64,000 nucleotides of DNA from Isosphaera pallida ATCC 43644 (GCF_000186345.1 NC_014962.1:3190450-3254449); one strand, 5' to 3'. Numbered from the stretch's first letter, positions 47,713-57,702 are shown. Notes: generated from the letters alone by a model not told the origin. Numbers and translations: made by a program.

Positions 47713-48870
47713 TCAGCTGAACAGGACGACCAAGAGACCCACGACCAGGACTAGGCCCACGACCACCAGTCCTACTGGGACCAGCCAGTTGCCGCCGTCC
47801 AGCCCGACCGAGCCGACTGAATGGGCGTGGGGGCTGGTGGTGGCGTCGCTGGAGGCAACACGGGGGTCGCCTCGCCAGTCGGCCCGCGGGTCGTGGGAGG
47901 CGGCCGGGTTGGAACGGGTCACAGGCACCGGTTCGAGCCGTCGAGCCGAGTCGAAACTTGGGCTGCCGGAACCAAATCCATAACTTGACGTGGAGGATCC
48001 GCTGCCCTGAACCGCCTGGCGGAACCGTCGCGCCAGTTCGCCGGCGGTGGCCGGGCGGTTGTCAGGTGATTTGGCCATTGCCTCCATCACCACGATTTCC
48101 ACGGCCGAGGGGGCGAGGCCGGTGCGGTTGGGGAAGGGAGGTGGATCCTCGGTGACGTGGGCCACCATCGTCTCGAAGTCGGTCGGCTTGATGAACGGGG
48201 GTCGGCCGGTCAGCAACGTGTACAGGGTCGCTCCCAGCGAATAAATGTCGGAGCGGGGTTCGACCGCGACTCCTTTGACTTGTTCGGGACTCATGTAGGC
48301 GGGCGTGCCCACGCTGACCCCGTCGGCCGTAATTCCCGGCGAGGCGGGCATGTCGGAGGTTTCCCCTTCGTTGGCCACCTGGATCACCTTGGCCAGACCA
48401 AAATCCAAGACCTTGACGGTTTCCCGACCATCTGGTTCGACGTGCAGCAAAATGTTGTTGGGATTGATATCCCGATGCACAATCCCCAATTGGTGGGCTG
48501 CGTCCAGCGCTTGGGCGATCTGATCAAGGTAGGGGATGACCGTGGTGGGCAGCATCGGCCCCATCCGTTCAATCCGCTGACCCAAGGTTTCGCCGTTGAC
48601 CAACTCCATCGCAAAGTAAAGCAGGCCGTTGGAGGTGAGGCCGGTTTGAAACACCCGCACGATGTTGGGGTGGTTCAAGGTTCTCAGCACGTGGAACTCG
48701 CGTTCGAACCGCGCTTCGAGCTTTTCCCCCGGCAGTGAACAAGGGCGTAACACCTTGATGGCCGCCGGTTGACCGGTTTCCACGTGGCGCGCTCGATAAA
48801 TCCAAGCCTTGCGGCTTTTGGCCAGGTCGCCTTCGATCTGGTACAGACCATTGAACTCAGTGTTGATCAC
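47713..48870 (-). CDS. Hanks-type protein kinase with C-terminal transmembrane helix
   Basis: About 385 residues. GTG at 48870 is preferred because GGAGGAG is eight bases upstream; GTG at 48888 would add six residues. The kinase domain has AIKVL, HRDINPNNILL (Asn for Lys), DFGLAKV, GTPAYMSPEQ, and SDIYSLGATLYTLLTGRPPF. The Gly-rich nucleotide loop is not visible (QIEGDLAKSRKAWIYRA in its place). A linker leads to one transmembrane helix at the very C-terminus (GLVVVGLVLVVGLLVVLF), leaving the kinase in the cytoplasm. First gene of the nine-gene minus-strand run. Confidence 0.85.
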   Translation of the reverse strand: MINTEFNGLYQIEGDLAKSRKAWIYRARHVETGQPAAIKVLRPCSLPGEKLEARFEREFHVLRTLNHPNIVRVFQTGLTSNGLLYFAMELVNGETLGQRIERMGPMLPTTVIPYLDQIAQALDAAHQLGIVHRDINPNNILLHVEPDGRETVKVLDFGLAKVIQVANEGETSDMPASPGITADGVSVGTPAYMSPEQVKGVAVEPRSDIYSLGATLYTLLTGRPPFIKPTDFETMVAHVTEDPPPFPNRTGLAPSAVEIVVMEAMAKSPDNRPATAGELARRFRQAVQGSGSSTSSYGFGSGSPSFDSARRLEPVPVTRSNPAASHDPRADWRGDPRVASSDATTSPHAHSVGSVGLDGGNWLVPVGLVVVGLVLVVGLLVVLFS

Positions 48871-49271
48871 GGAGGCGGCTCCTCCCACGAGGTGGGCTCG
48901 CGGGCCGGGGTGGATTCCAGCTCAATCAAACCGAATCCCGATGCGAGTTAATCCAATCCCGAAATGGGGGATTCCCGCCTCTCGCGGTTCGGCCACATTC
49001 CAAGAGTAGAACACGCCCCGCACGCTCGGAACCAGTTCACCGAAGTCGAAGGATGGCGGGAGTTCAAGGCGAATCCGAAGGTCCGAAGGGGGCCGGGTAG
49101 ACTGCCTGGTTTCCCCGAGGGCGTTGAGGTGTTATGGTGCCGGCAACCGGCGGGGGGCAGAGTATCGGAGAGCGTTCCCGAGTGGTCGCGCTTCCCGCTC
49201 AGGGTGGTCGTGGCCTTGTTCTCGACTTGCCTTGCCTCTTCCTTGACCCGACTCCAAATCCGAGCGCGATC
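48871..49271. other. Divergent intergenic region at the start of the bilin cluster
   Basis: About 400 bases between the kinase and the MFS gene. It shows a small hairpin AATCCC/GGGATT (48955-48973). Both promoters are probably here, but I could not assign -35/-10 pairs. Confidence 0.4.
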
Positions 49272-50813
49272 ATGGCTCAGGACAGACCTCTCCAAACCGT
49301 CGGCCAGACGGAGCCAACCCCGTTGGATCGCGCTCGCCGCAAGGCATTCCTGCGGTTGTTGCCGCTGTTGTTCATCTGCTACGTGATCGCCTACATTGAC
49401 CGCAACAACATCGCGGTGGCCAAGCTGACCATGCCCAACCACCTCGACGGCTTCAACGACGCGGTGATCGGCTTCGGGGCCGGCATGTTCTTCATCGGCT
49501 ACTTCCTGCTGGAGATCCCCGGCTCGCTGATCGTGGAACGCTGGTCGGCCCGCAAGTGGATTTGCCGCATCATGGTTACCTGGGGGATCATTGCCGCGGC
49601 TCAAGCCTGGGTCACCACCCCAACCCAGTTCTATTTCGCCCGGTTCATGCTGGGATTGGCCGAGGCTGGATTCTATCCTGGCGTGATCATTTATTTGACC
49701 CACTGGTTCCCTCGCCGCGATCGCGCCAAGGCGCTGGCCTGGTTCTTCGTGGGCACCCCGGTGGCGATGATCGTCAGTCCGATCCTCTCCCAGCCGCTGA
49801 TCAACATCGGCGAACTCGACCCCGAGACCGGCGAGTACCTCATCGCGCCGATTTTGGGCTTGGTCGGTTGGCAGTGGATCTTCATTGTTTGGGGGATTCC
49901 CGCCGTCGTGTTGGGAATAGTCGTGTTGTTGGTGTTGACCGACCGTCCCCATCAAGCCCGGTGGTTGACTCCCGAAGAGCGTCACGCGCTCGAGGAGGCG
50001 CTGGCGCGGGACAAAATCGAGCATCCTCCCGCGGCCCATTTGTCCTGGTGGAAGGCGCTGGGGTATCGCCCGGTCGTGTTGCTGGCGCTAGCTTACTTTT
50101 GCGTGGTGACCGGCAACTACGCGGTAGAGACTTTTTTGCCCTCGATGTTGAAGGAGTGGTACAAGCTCAATATCAACGATGTCTTATGGTTGGTGGTGTT
50201 GCCGCCGCTTGGGTCGTTGGTAGGTCAACTGGTCGTGGGCTGGAGTTCCGACCGTGCTGGCGAGCGGCGTTGGCATGCGGCCGGGCCGATTTTGCTGGCG
50301 GCCGCCTCGGTGGCGGGGATTGTGGCGACGGTGACGTTGGATGGTCCCCTCGGTTTGACGTTGGCGCTGTTCGTGCTGGCGGCGACCGGCTTGAAGTCCT
50401 ATCTGCCGGCGTTTTGGGCCTTGCCCAGCCTGATTTTGATCGAGTCAGCGGCGGCCAGCAGCGTTGGCTTCATCAACTCGGTGGGCAATCTCGGCGGGTT
50501 CGTCGGCCCCTACATTCTTGGATCGCTCAAAGAGGCAACCGGCTCCTACCTGCCGGGGCTCATCTACATCACGGTCTCCATGACCCTCGCTGCGCTGATC
50601 CTGCTCTCGCTGAGCCTGGGGCGGCGGCCCGCTTTGGCGGCGATTCCCGGAACCAATCGCGAGGGGGGAATCGTGCCGGATCACGAGGCCATTTCCCCAA
50701 GGTCGCCGGTGTCGGTCGATGGAACCAATCCGCACTGGGTCAGCCTGACCGGCTCCGATCCAATCGCCGAACCGTTGGACCCGATCCCTCCCGACGAGGC
50801 CGAACCGTCCTAA
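49272..50813 (+). CDS. MFS transporter, anion:cation symporter (ACS) type
   Basis: About 513 residues from the ATG at 49272 (MAQDRPLQTV); the open frame starts further up without family similarity. Twelve helices are predicted. YVIAYIDRNNIAVAKLTM in helix 1, the WGIIAAAQAWVTTPTQFYFARFMLGLAEAGFYPGVIIYLTHWFPRRDRAKA segment and PSLILIESAAASSVGFINSVGNLGGFVGPYILG match the ACS / phthalate permease group, which takes up organic anions. The substrate is unknown. It is divergent from the bilin cluster. Confidence 0.88.
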   Translation: MAQDRPLQTVGQTEPTPLDRARRKAFLRLLPLLFICYVIAYIDRNNIAVAKLTMPNHLDGFNDAVIGFGAGMFFIGYFLLEIPGSLIVERWSARKWICRIMVTWGIIAAAQAWVTTPTQFYFARFMLGLAEAGFYPGVIIYLTHWFPRRDRAKALAWFFVGTPVAMIVSPILSQPLINIGELDPETGEYLIAPILGLVGWQWIFIVWGIPAVVLGIVVLLVLTDRPHQARWLTPEERHALEEALARDKIEHPPAAHLSWWKALGYRPVVLLALAYFCVVTGNYAVETFLPSMLKEWYKLNINDVLWLVVLPPLGSLVGQLVVGWSSDRAGERRWHAAGPILLAAASVAGIVATVTLDGPLGLTLALFVLAATGLKSYLPAFWALPSLILIESAAASSVGFINSVGNLGGFVGPYILGSLKEATGSYLPGLIYITVSMTLAALILLSLSLGRRPALAAIPGTNREGGIVPDHEAISPRSPVSVDGTNPHWVSLTGSDPIAEPLDPIPPDEAEPS

Positions 50814-50862
50814 CTCCTAACGGTGTTGAAAAGCCAGGTCGAGTGGATCAATCGTGCTGGGT

Positions 50863-52245
50863 TCAACGATCTAGCGTCAGGCTGGGTTCGGCGAGCGGAT
50901 TGGTATTGGACGGCGAAGAAGGGTTGGATGCCCCCAACGCGGGGTCGCTAGGGTTGGCGGGACGTTGACGGGGCAGACGCACCGTGAACCGCGACCCGGC
51001 CCCGACCCGGCTTTGCAGCTCGATCTCGCCACGCAACGCTTGCACCAGATGCTTGACAATAGCGAGACCCAGCCCGGTGCCGCCCCGCTCGCGGCTGCGG
51101 GCCTTGTCCACCCGGTAGAACCGCTCGAAAATCCGGGTTTGCTCCTCGCTGGCGATCCCCAGACCATTGTCGATCACGTCGATCGCCACCATCCCCGCCT
51201 CGCCGTCGCCGCGACAGACCACTTTGACCCAGGGATCCACGTCCGACGAGTATTTGATCGCATTATCAATTAAATTGTCGAGGATTTGCCGCAGGGCCTC
51301 CTCATCGGCGAGGATGGTGAATTGGGGGGGCAGTTCCGTGACGAAGCTCAGGGAGACGTTACGGCTTTGAGCCCGGTCGCGGAACGACTCGACCCGCCGT
51401 TCCACCAAGGGAGCGAGGGCCAGGGGACGAAATGTGATCAAGTCTTGACCGGATTCGATCCGCGCCAGGCTTAGGAGGTCGTGGATCAGCACGTCGAGGC
51501 GTTCGGCCTGTTCGTCGATCTGACTGACGAATCGGCGGGTGATCTCGGGGTCCTCAAGCGCCCAGTCCAGCAGCGAGTCGGCGTAGGCGCGAATCGAGGC
51601 CAGCGGCGTTTTCAACTCGTGCGAGACGTTGGCAACGAAGTCCTGGCGCATCCGTTCCAGGCGTCGCAGTTCGGTGATATTGTGGAACACCAGGAGTGCC
51701 GCGCGGGGCGGACCGGACAGCGGGGTGCCGTTGACCGCCAGAATCTTGGCGTTGAGTCGAGGGACGGACTCGCCGCCCACCAGGCTCACCTCGTCGCGGT
51801 GGGCCGACTGACCCGCGAGGGTCGCCTCCACGGCGCGGTGGATTGAGGGACTGCGAATCAATTCATGGATGAGTCGTCCTACCGCACGGGGACCTAGGCC
51901 GAACAGGTTTTCGGCGCTGGCGTTGGCGTAGCGGAGGCGACGATCGGCGTCCACCACCAGCACTCCTTCGATCATGCTCTCCAACACGGCGCGGAATTGC
52001 TGGCGGTCCGACTCGAGCGCGGCGATGCGGGACCGAAGCGCTGGGGCGATCGCGTTGAAGCATTCGGCTGGGCGGCGGTGCGGGGTGGAGCGGACCGGCC
52101 AAATCGGCCGGTTTTGGTCGAGGGCCGAGAGCCCCCGCGCCAATTCCTCGGCCTGGATCGCCGCGGCACGCAACCGAAGCGCCAGACTTAGACAGACCAA
52201 AGCCCACAGCGGCACGCTCCAGGCCAGCAGGGTTTCCCAACTCAT
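50863..52245 (-). CDS. PhoR-like sensor histidine kinase, no partner regulator nearby
   Basis: A 460-residue kinase. One N-terminal membrane helix (residues 8-28), then a PAS-like domain (about 85-195), the H-box with His209 (FVANVSHELKTPLASIRAY), the N-box (DNLIDNAIKYS) and G-boxes (VIDNGLGIASEEQTRIFERFYRVDKARSRERGGTGLGLAIVKH). The plan is that of PhoR phosphate-sensing kinases. ATG at 52245 overlaps the stop of the gamma-carbonic anhydrase gene (ATGA). No response regulator gene is within the window. Confidence 0.9.
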   Translation of the reverse strand: MSWETLLAWSVPLWALVCLSLALRLRAAAIQAEELARGLSALDQNRPIWPVRSTPHRRPAECFNAIAPALRSRIAALESDRQQFRAVLESMIEGVLVVDADRRLRYANASAENLFGLGPRAVGRLIHELIRSPSIHRAVEATLAGQSAHRDEVSLVGGESVPRLNAKILAVNGTPLSGPPRAALLVFHNITELRRLERMRQDFVANVSHELKTPLASIRAYADSLLDWALEDPEITRRFVSQIDEQAERLDVLIHDLLSLARIESGQDLITFRPLALAPLVERRVESFRDRAQSRNVSLSFVTELPPQFTILADEEALRQILDNLIDNAIKYSSDVDPWVKVVCRGDGEAGMVAIDVIDNGLGIASEEQTRIFERFYRVDKARSRERGGTGLGLAIVKHLVQALRGEIELQSRVGAGSRFTVRLPRQRPANPSDPALGASNPSSPSNTNPLAEPSLTLDR

Positions 52246-52979
52246 GCGTCCCCCTTCCCCAAGTCGCAAGAGGGAGTGGTGACATCGGAGGCGGCGGGGG
52301 ATTCGGGGAGCCAGCCACTTTCCCAGCCTTGCGGCATCGGATTGGTTCCGTTCCAGGGGGGGAAGCCGCCCGCGACATGGCTGGCGGCGAGACGAACGTA
52401 ACGCGCAGCGACCCGCGCGACGTAATCCCGATCCCGTTGCTCGACCGGACGCAGAACCCGGGCGGGAACTCCGGCGACCACCATTCCCTCGGGCACCTTG
52501 GTTCCCGGCGTCACCACCGCGCCGGCGGCCACTACGCAACCCGCGCCAATCACCGCGTCGTCCAAAATCCGTGAACCGATCCCCACAAGTGTGCCCGAAC
52601 CGACCCGCGCGCAATGGACGCAGGCGTGATGACCAATCACCACGTCGTCGCCGATCTCCAGCGCCACGCCGTGACGGCAGTGCAGCATGACGTGGTCCTG
52701 AATGCTAACCCGTCGTCCGACTCGGATCGGGGCCACGTCCCCCCGAATGGCGACGAACGGCCAGACGTTGGTGCCTGGCCCGAGCTCCACGTCGCCCACG
52801 ATCACCGCCGACTCCGCCACGAAGATCCCGCCCAGGTCGATCAAGCGTCCCCCCCCGCCCGGCCAGGAGCGCGCCCGAAACGACACGGCCTGCCCTTCGG
52901 TGTTGGACTCGGGCGGACCATCGGCCAACGCGGCGTGGATCGGGGCATCGGACTCGGATGGATCGGGACGTGGCAACAT
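52242..52979 (-). CDS. Gamma-carbonic anhydrase family hexapeptide-repeat protein
   Basis: About 245 residues from ATG at 52979. Left-handed beta-helix hexapeptide repeats are visible from about residue 50 (VIVGDVELGPGTNVWPFVAIRGDVAPIRVG). The metal-site histidines are in IQDHVMLHCRHG and IGHHACVHC. The C-terminus is longer than usual (45 extra residues). The family binds Zn or Fe and interconverts CO2 and bicarbonate, though many members are inactive. It overlaps the histidine kinase gene by four bases. Confidence 0.88.
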   Translation of the reverse strand: MLPRPDPSESDAPIHAALADGPPESNTEGQAVSFRARSWPGGGGRLIDLGGIFVAESAVIVGDVELGPGTNVWPFVAIRGDVAPIRVGRRVSIQDHVMLHCRHGVALEIGDDVVIGHHACVHCARVGSGTLVGIGSRILDDAVIGAGCVVAAGAVVTPGTKVPEGMVVAGVPARVLRPVEQRDRDYVARVAARYVRLAASHVAGGFPPWNGTNPMPQGWESGWLPESPAASDVTTPSCDLGKGDA

Positions 52980-53389
52980 GACGATTAACACCTCCACTCT
53001 AAACCGTACCGACGGCGTTACGGGTGGAATCGCCGTTGGGGGATGAGCGTGAGCCGACCCGACCAACCAACGGCAGTTGCAACCTGCGCTCTTCTCGCCT
53101 TTTTACGGCGACGCGGCCCACGTCCCACCGGCCACTCGCAACGACCCGGAACGAAACCGGACCAACCCAACGTGGCGAGCGGGAGTCGCTCTTATAAGGG
53201 TATCTTTTCAATCGCCCAAGCCGCGCGAAGAATCGGCGAAGTATGCCGAAATTTCATCGAACGGCTGGACCAAGATCCTACCCTCCCCGCCAAATCCGCT
53301 TCGTTTGTGAACCAGCAGGCTTGGTTGCGTGGCCTTGCGAGTTCCGGTTGAGTGACGCTTGTTCTTCTGGCCATCAGGGATTGGACCCG

Positions 53390-53923
53390 ATGATCGCGTG
53401 GTTGGGCCGGATGCTGTCAGGGTGGAATCCGTTGCGGATCGCCCTGGGGATGAGTTGGATGACCTGGGTGGGCGGCTTCGTGTTTTACGGAGCGGTGGTG
53501 CTGCCACTGCTTCACCAGGTAGTGGATTCCCCAACCGGAGGCCGCGTGACCCGCAACGTCACCCACGCGCTCAACGCGATCGGCGGCCTGGCCTTGGGGC
53601 TGGCCTGGCTCGATCAAGCACGCCGCGATTGGCGTACCCCGCCGGATCGCCTTGATCGTCCCCGCGCCACAGCCCGTTGGCGACGCCTGGCCGCGTTGCG
53701 GGTCAGCACCCTTCTGCTGGCGGCTTTGGGAATGCTCCACGCCGTGATGGATCGGCACTTAGTCGAGTTCGGATTGACCGGGTTTTATCCGCTCCATCGG
53801 GTCTACGTGTGGCTCTCAACGCTGCATTGGTTCGTCAATTTGGTTTGGCTCGGCAACGGGGGAGTGGACCCCGACGACCCGTCTTGTCAAGAGGCGGGCG
53901 TCGAGTCGATCAGCCGCGTTTGA
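53390..53923 (+). CDS. Small integral membrane protein
   Basis: About 177 residues from the ATG at 53390 (MIAWLGRMLSGW). Four hydrophobic segments are predicted (around 15-40, 55-70, 95-118, 140-158), with a WVGGFVFYGAVVLPLLH segment and conserved-looking His residues (LHAVMDRHL, LHRVYVWLSTLHW). The family is uncertain; the fold recalls DUF4149/TMEM205-like proteins. Its end overlaps the end of the convergent DUF6702 gene by 14 bases. Confidence 0.65.
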   Translation: MIAWLGRMLSGWNPLRIALGMSWMTWVGGFVFYGAVVLPLLHQVVDSPTGGRVTRNVTHALNAIGGLALGLAWLDQARRDWRTPPDRLDRPRATARWRRLAALRVSTLLLAALGMLHAVMDRHLVEFGLTGFYPLHRVYVWLSTLHWFVNLVWLGNGGVDPDDPSCQEAGVESISRV

Positions 53924-54485
53924 GCGGAGCGCGGGGCTGCTCGTAGGTCAAACGCAGGGTGGTCCGAAGACGACCGTGAGCGTAGTTGATCGTATGAACA
54001 TAGTTAGGTTCTAATTCTTGGAACATGGTTTGAGCGACGATGCAGGAATCGGGAGCGGTTCGATCAGGCGCAGTGATCTCGAAATAGAGCCAGGCGGTTT
54101 TGACGTCAATCTCGTGTCCTACCCATGACAGGGGGTTGGCGGGCGATGAGCCGTCGGCCCCGACAATGCGGAAGTGGTCGGCCACGTAACCGTTGAGATG
54201 GTCTTGAAGGTTCTCGATCCGTTCTAAGTCGCGTTCCGGCTGCTTCAAACGTTTAGCCAGGGCCTGTTGCAGGTCGAGCGGATCGACCCGAAGCGCCACT
54301 TCGAACCGGTTGGTTTCCGGGTTGTATTCGACTTCGGCGATGGTGACGTGAAACGGGTGGCCGCGATGGTCCGAGTTGGCGGCGGCGGGGACCCTCCAGA
54401 ACGCGGCGACCGCGCCGCCGAGTGCGACGGCGACCAAGGCGGCCAGCAACCTGACCGGACCGTTTGGGCTGGGCGCAAGGGACAT
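53910..54485 (-). CDS. DUF6702-like exported protein
   Basis: A 191-residue protein with one N-terminal signal helix (residues 8-36) and a beta-rich mature domain beginning HPFHVTIAEVEYNPETNRFEVALRVDPLDLQ, a start typical of DUF6702. The fold is unknown in function; DUF6702 genes often sit beside M1-type peptidase genes, as here. Separate from the peptidase by 248 bases. Likely periplasmic. Confidence 0.75.
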   Translation of the reverse strand: MSLAPSPNGPVRLLAALVAVALGGAVAAFWRVPAAANSDHRGHPFHVTIAEVEYNPETNRFEVALRVDPLDLQQALAKRLKQPERDLERIENLQDHLNGYVADHFRIVGADGSSPANPLSWVGHEIDVKTAWLYFEITAPDRTAPDSCIVAQTMFQELEPNYVHTINYAHGRLRTTLRLTYEQPRAPLKRG

Positions 54486-54733
54486 CGACGGCGGCCTCCC
54501 GATGGTTGGCGGGCGGAAATCCTCGATGAAGGAGCGCAGCGCAAGAAGCGAGAGGGTAAAATGGATCGACCATTCAGAAGGCGTGAATGCGCCGTTTTCC
54601 TCAAACGACGACGGGTGACCGAGAAAAGGCCGGTCGCCCGTTAGGAAGGCGGGGAGCCGACGCCAAGACGGATCGCACGGCGTCGGCCTGGAACGGGTTG
54701 ACGAACGAGTCGATGTATTCAGGGATGATCTTA

Positions 54734-57268
54734 TTAATCGCTGCCGGGGCGATGAGGAGCCGGAACGGGGTCGGGGTTGGGCCGCCGATTGGCTTCGGTG
54801 TTGGTTTCGCCTCCCGCGTCGCGGGTCCGACCGTTCGATTCGGCGTTGTTGGCGGCAGCGGGTCGACCACGACTGCCGAAGCGGCCGCGGAGTTGTTCCA
54901 GACGCTCAGCCGCATCGCCGTTGACCTGGGCGTTGCCATTTCGGCCGGACTTGAACAGCTGGAACCGCGACTTGGCTTCCTTGGGCGGCCAGACGTTGTT
55001 GGAGGTGTCCACGTCGGCGGTTTCCAAGCGGGGATCCAGCACCACGCCCACCACTTCTTTGGTGGTGTGCAGGGTCTTGGTGACCTTTTCAGCGTCGTAA
55101 CGCCAGATTTCGGCCGGAATCCGCACGATGTCGCTGGTGCCGTCGGCGAACTGGAGTTCCAAGATGACCGGCATCACCAGGCCGCCCACGTTGCGAATCT
55201 CCACCGTGGTGAAGCAATGCGGGGTGGAGAAGAGATGGCGATCTTCGGGCGGAAGGCTTTCAACAAACGTCTCGTAGTCACGCTTGAGCTTGTCGAGATC
55301 AACCTCAGTGGGTTTGGGAGTCTCGTTCGATTGGTCGTTGAGTTCCGGGAAGGCGTCGATCCGCTTGGGCAGGTTGCGGTTGCGTTCCTGGGCCAGCGTG
55401 ACCACGGGAGGCGGCTCCGAAGGGGCAGACGAATCGGGAGGGGCCAGTTCCAGGATGCCCACCGTGACCTTCTCCAGCGCGAGGTCACAGTGGTCGGTCG
55501 AGTAGAACCAACCACGCCAAAACCAGTCCAGATCGACTCCCGAGGCGTCCTCCATCGTGCGGAAGAAGTCAGCGGGCATGGGGCGTTTGAACTTCCAGCG
55601 GCGGGCGTATTCGCGGAAGGCGAAGTCGAACAGGTCACGGCCCAGAATCGTCTCGCGTAGGATGTTGAGCGCGGTGGCCGGTTTGGCGTAGGCGTTGTTG
55701 CCAAACTGCAACACCGATTCGGAGTTGGTCATGACCGGTACCTGATCGCGGCTCTTCATGTATTCGACGATCGCCGTAGGCTCGCCGCGGCTGGAGGGGT
55801 AGTTGTCTTCCCATTCCTGTTCGGCCAGGTATTGGAGGAAGGTGTTGATTCCCTCGTCCATCCAAGTCCATTGCCGTTCGTCGGAATTGACGATCATGGG
55901 AAAGTAGTTGTGGCCGACCTCGTGGATGACCACAGAGATCAGAGCATACTTGGTCCGACTGGAGTAAGAGCCGTCCTCTTGGGGCCGGGGGCCGTTGAAG
56001 CAGATCATGGGGTATTCCATGCCGCCAACAGGCCCCATGACTGAGATGGCCACCGGGTAGGGGTAGTCGAAGGTGAAGCGGGAGTAGACGTTGATGGTGT
56101 GGGCAATGGCGTGGGTGGAGTATGTTCCCCAGAGTGGTTGGCCCTCGTTGGGGTAGAACGACATGGCGAGCACCACGCGGCGGTCGTCGCCTTCGCCGAC
56201 GGGAACACCCATCGCGTCCCAGAGGAACTTGCGTGAGGTGGCGAAGGCGAAGTCGCGGACGTTCTCGGCGCGGAACCGCCAGGTTTTCGTTCCAAGAGGC
56301 TTATCGGTCTTGGATTCGTTGGCCTTGGCTTCCTCGGCGGTGACGACATCAACCGGGGTGGTGGAGGATTTGGCCTGCTCCAGACGTTGGCGTTGCGTCT
56401 CGGTGAGGACCTCTTCAGGGTTTTGCAACACGCCGGTGGCCGCGAGGATGTGGTCCTCGGGCACGGTGATCCGCACGTCGTAGTCGCCTAGTTCCAGGGT
56501 GAACTCGCCCGAACCCAGGTATTGCTTGTGCTGCCAGCCGGTCGCGTCGGTGTAGGCGGCCAGCCGGGGGAACCATTGCGCGATCACGTAAACCTTGTTG
56601 CCGTCCTTGAAGGTCTCGTAACCGGTGCGTCCACCGACCAGACGGGCGTCGTTGACCTCGTAATGCCACTTGATTCCAAAGACGAATTGCTCGCCGGGTT
56701 TGAGTGGTTGAGGCAAATCCACCCGCATCATCGTCTTGACAATGGTGTGGGCCAGTGGCCGGCCTTGGGCATCGGTGACAGCTTCAATCGTCACGCCGCC
56801 GTCGAATTGTTCTCGCGCAACGACCCGCTTGACCAGATCCGGGGTGATTTCCCCGCCCGCGGGCGTGAAATGGCGAGTTGAGGTCAGATTCGAGTCCGAG
56901 TCGGGCCGGAACAGGTTGGCGTCGAGTTGCAACCACAGATAGTTGAGCGTGTCGGGCGACTGGTTGTAGTAGGTGATCGTCTCTGCACCATTGACGCGAT
57001 TGGTCGCCTCGTCAAGGGTCACGTCGATCGAATAATCGGCGCGTTGTTGCCAGTAGCGCGCGCCCGGCGCGCCGGAGGCAGTGCGATAGTCGTTGGGGGT
57101 GGGCAGGATTTCTTCGAGTTGGCGGAACTTATCGTCCTGGTTGAACTTGTCGGGCGAACGCGGGGGGAGTTGAGCCTGGGACATCGCCGGCGCGACGGTC
57201 AAGGCCACCGCGACCAAGCCCGCCGTTGCCAACCACGTCGAGGCGAAACGAGACGCGCCTAAGATCAT
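54734..57268 (-). CDS. Exported M1-family metallopeptidase
   Basis: An 844-residue gluzincin aminopeptidase. A signal peptide ends near residue 32 (AMSQAQ). The substrate motif is GGMEY (415-419) and the zinc site HEVGH (His449, Glu450, His453) with Glu472 in [10 protein letters not shown]. The N-terminal beta domain precedes it and a C-terminal Pro-rich tail of about 60 residues ends the protein. It would trim peptides outside the cytoplasm. The DUF6702 gene follows. Confidence 0.9.
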   Translation of the reverse strand: MILGASRFASTWLATAGLVAVALTVAPAMSQAQLPPRSPDKFNQDDKFRQLEEILPTPNDYRTASGAPGARYWQQRADYSIDVTLDEATNRVNGAETITYYNQSPDTLNYLWLQLDANLFRPDSDSNLTSTRHFTPAGGEITPDLVKRVVAREQFDGGVTIEAVTDAQGRPLAHTIVKTMMRVDLPQPLKPGEQFVFGIKWHYEVNDARLVGGRTGYETFKDGNKVYVIAQWFPRLAAYTDATGWQHKQYLGSGEFTLELGDYDVRITVPEDHILAATGVLQNPEEVLTETQRQRLEQAKSSTTPVDVVTAEEAKANESKTDKPLGTKTWRFRAENVRDFAFATSRKFLWDAMGVPVGEGDDRRVVLAMSFYPNEGQPLWGTYSTHAIAHTINVYSRFTFDYPYPVAISVMGPVGGMEYPMICFNGPRPQEDGSYSSRTKYALISVVIHEVGHNYFPMIVNSDERQWTWMDEGINTFLQYLAEQEWEDNYPSSRGEPTAIVEYMKSRDQVPVMTNSESVLQFGNNAYAKPATALNILRETILGRDLFDFAFREYARRWKFKRPMPADFFRTMEDASGVDLDWFWRGWFYSTDHCDLALEKVTVGILELAPPDSSAPSEPPPVVTLAQERNRNLPKRIDAFPELNDQSNETPKPTEVDLDKLKRDYETFVESLPPEDRHLFSTPHCFTTVEIRNVGGLVMPVILELQFADGTSDIVRIPAEIWRYDAEKVTKTLHTTKEVVGVVLDPRLETADVDTSNNVWPPKEAKSRFQLFKSGRNGNAQVNGDAAERLEQLRGRFGSRGRPAAANNAESNGRTRDAGGETNTEANRRPNPDPVPAPHRPGSD

Positions 57269-57702
57269 GGAGCGGAGTTCCCATTACAAGACAAAAGCGG
57301 GAAGATGCGGGGAAGGCAAGGCGGGAGGCCGCCTCGCGCGCAAAGCAGCCAATTTGGCCAGCCTAAACCCTCGTCACCCGATCGTCAACCCGGGCCCTCG
57401 AAGCTGTCCTAGGGAGCCTGATCCCGGTTGGCGGGGTCGTTCGGACAACTTCCGCCTGGTGCCACGGAGAATGGTCCAAGATTCAAATCCATGTCTAAAC
57501 GATCTTTCTTTGAGCGGCTCTCGGCCGATGGTGCCAGGCGAACAAAGGCAACCGCCGATTCAAGGGAGGGTTGAACGTGGACCGCGTTGCCGGTGACCAG
57601 GTTGGGTCGTATGATGAGAAAAATTGAGGAGGAAATTCGGCGGATAGTGGCATCCCCCTCATCCACCGGACGCTCTGAGGCCTTTCCCGGACACCCTGGC
57701 TG
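57269..57702. other. Divergent intergenic region with a promoter for the ABC gene
   Basis: About 430 bases between the peptidase and the ABC ATPase. It contains one good promoter candidate (listed separately) and short unremarkable open frames. Confidence 0.5.
57587..57615 (+). promoter_or_regulatory. Candidate sigma-70-type promoter of the ABC operon
   Basis: TTGCCG (57587-57592) and TATGAT (57610-57615) have exactly 17 bases between them, about 90 bases upstream of the ABC ATPase start. Confidence 0.5.

Noticed and set aside
39584-48870. A ferredoxin-dependent bilin reductase or phytochrome hidden in the cluster
   Set aside because: All open frames over 60 residues in the cluster were read; none resembles PcyA-like reductases or GAF-PHY proteins.
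49556-50968. 470-residue plus-strand frame over the MFS gene
   Set aside because: Shadow in another frame; the in-frame MFS protein has twelve helices and family motifs.
54587-55660. 357-residue open frame on the plus strand
   Set aside because: Shadow of the M1 peptidase C-terminal region, which shows HEVGH and GGMEY.
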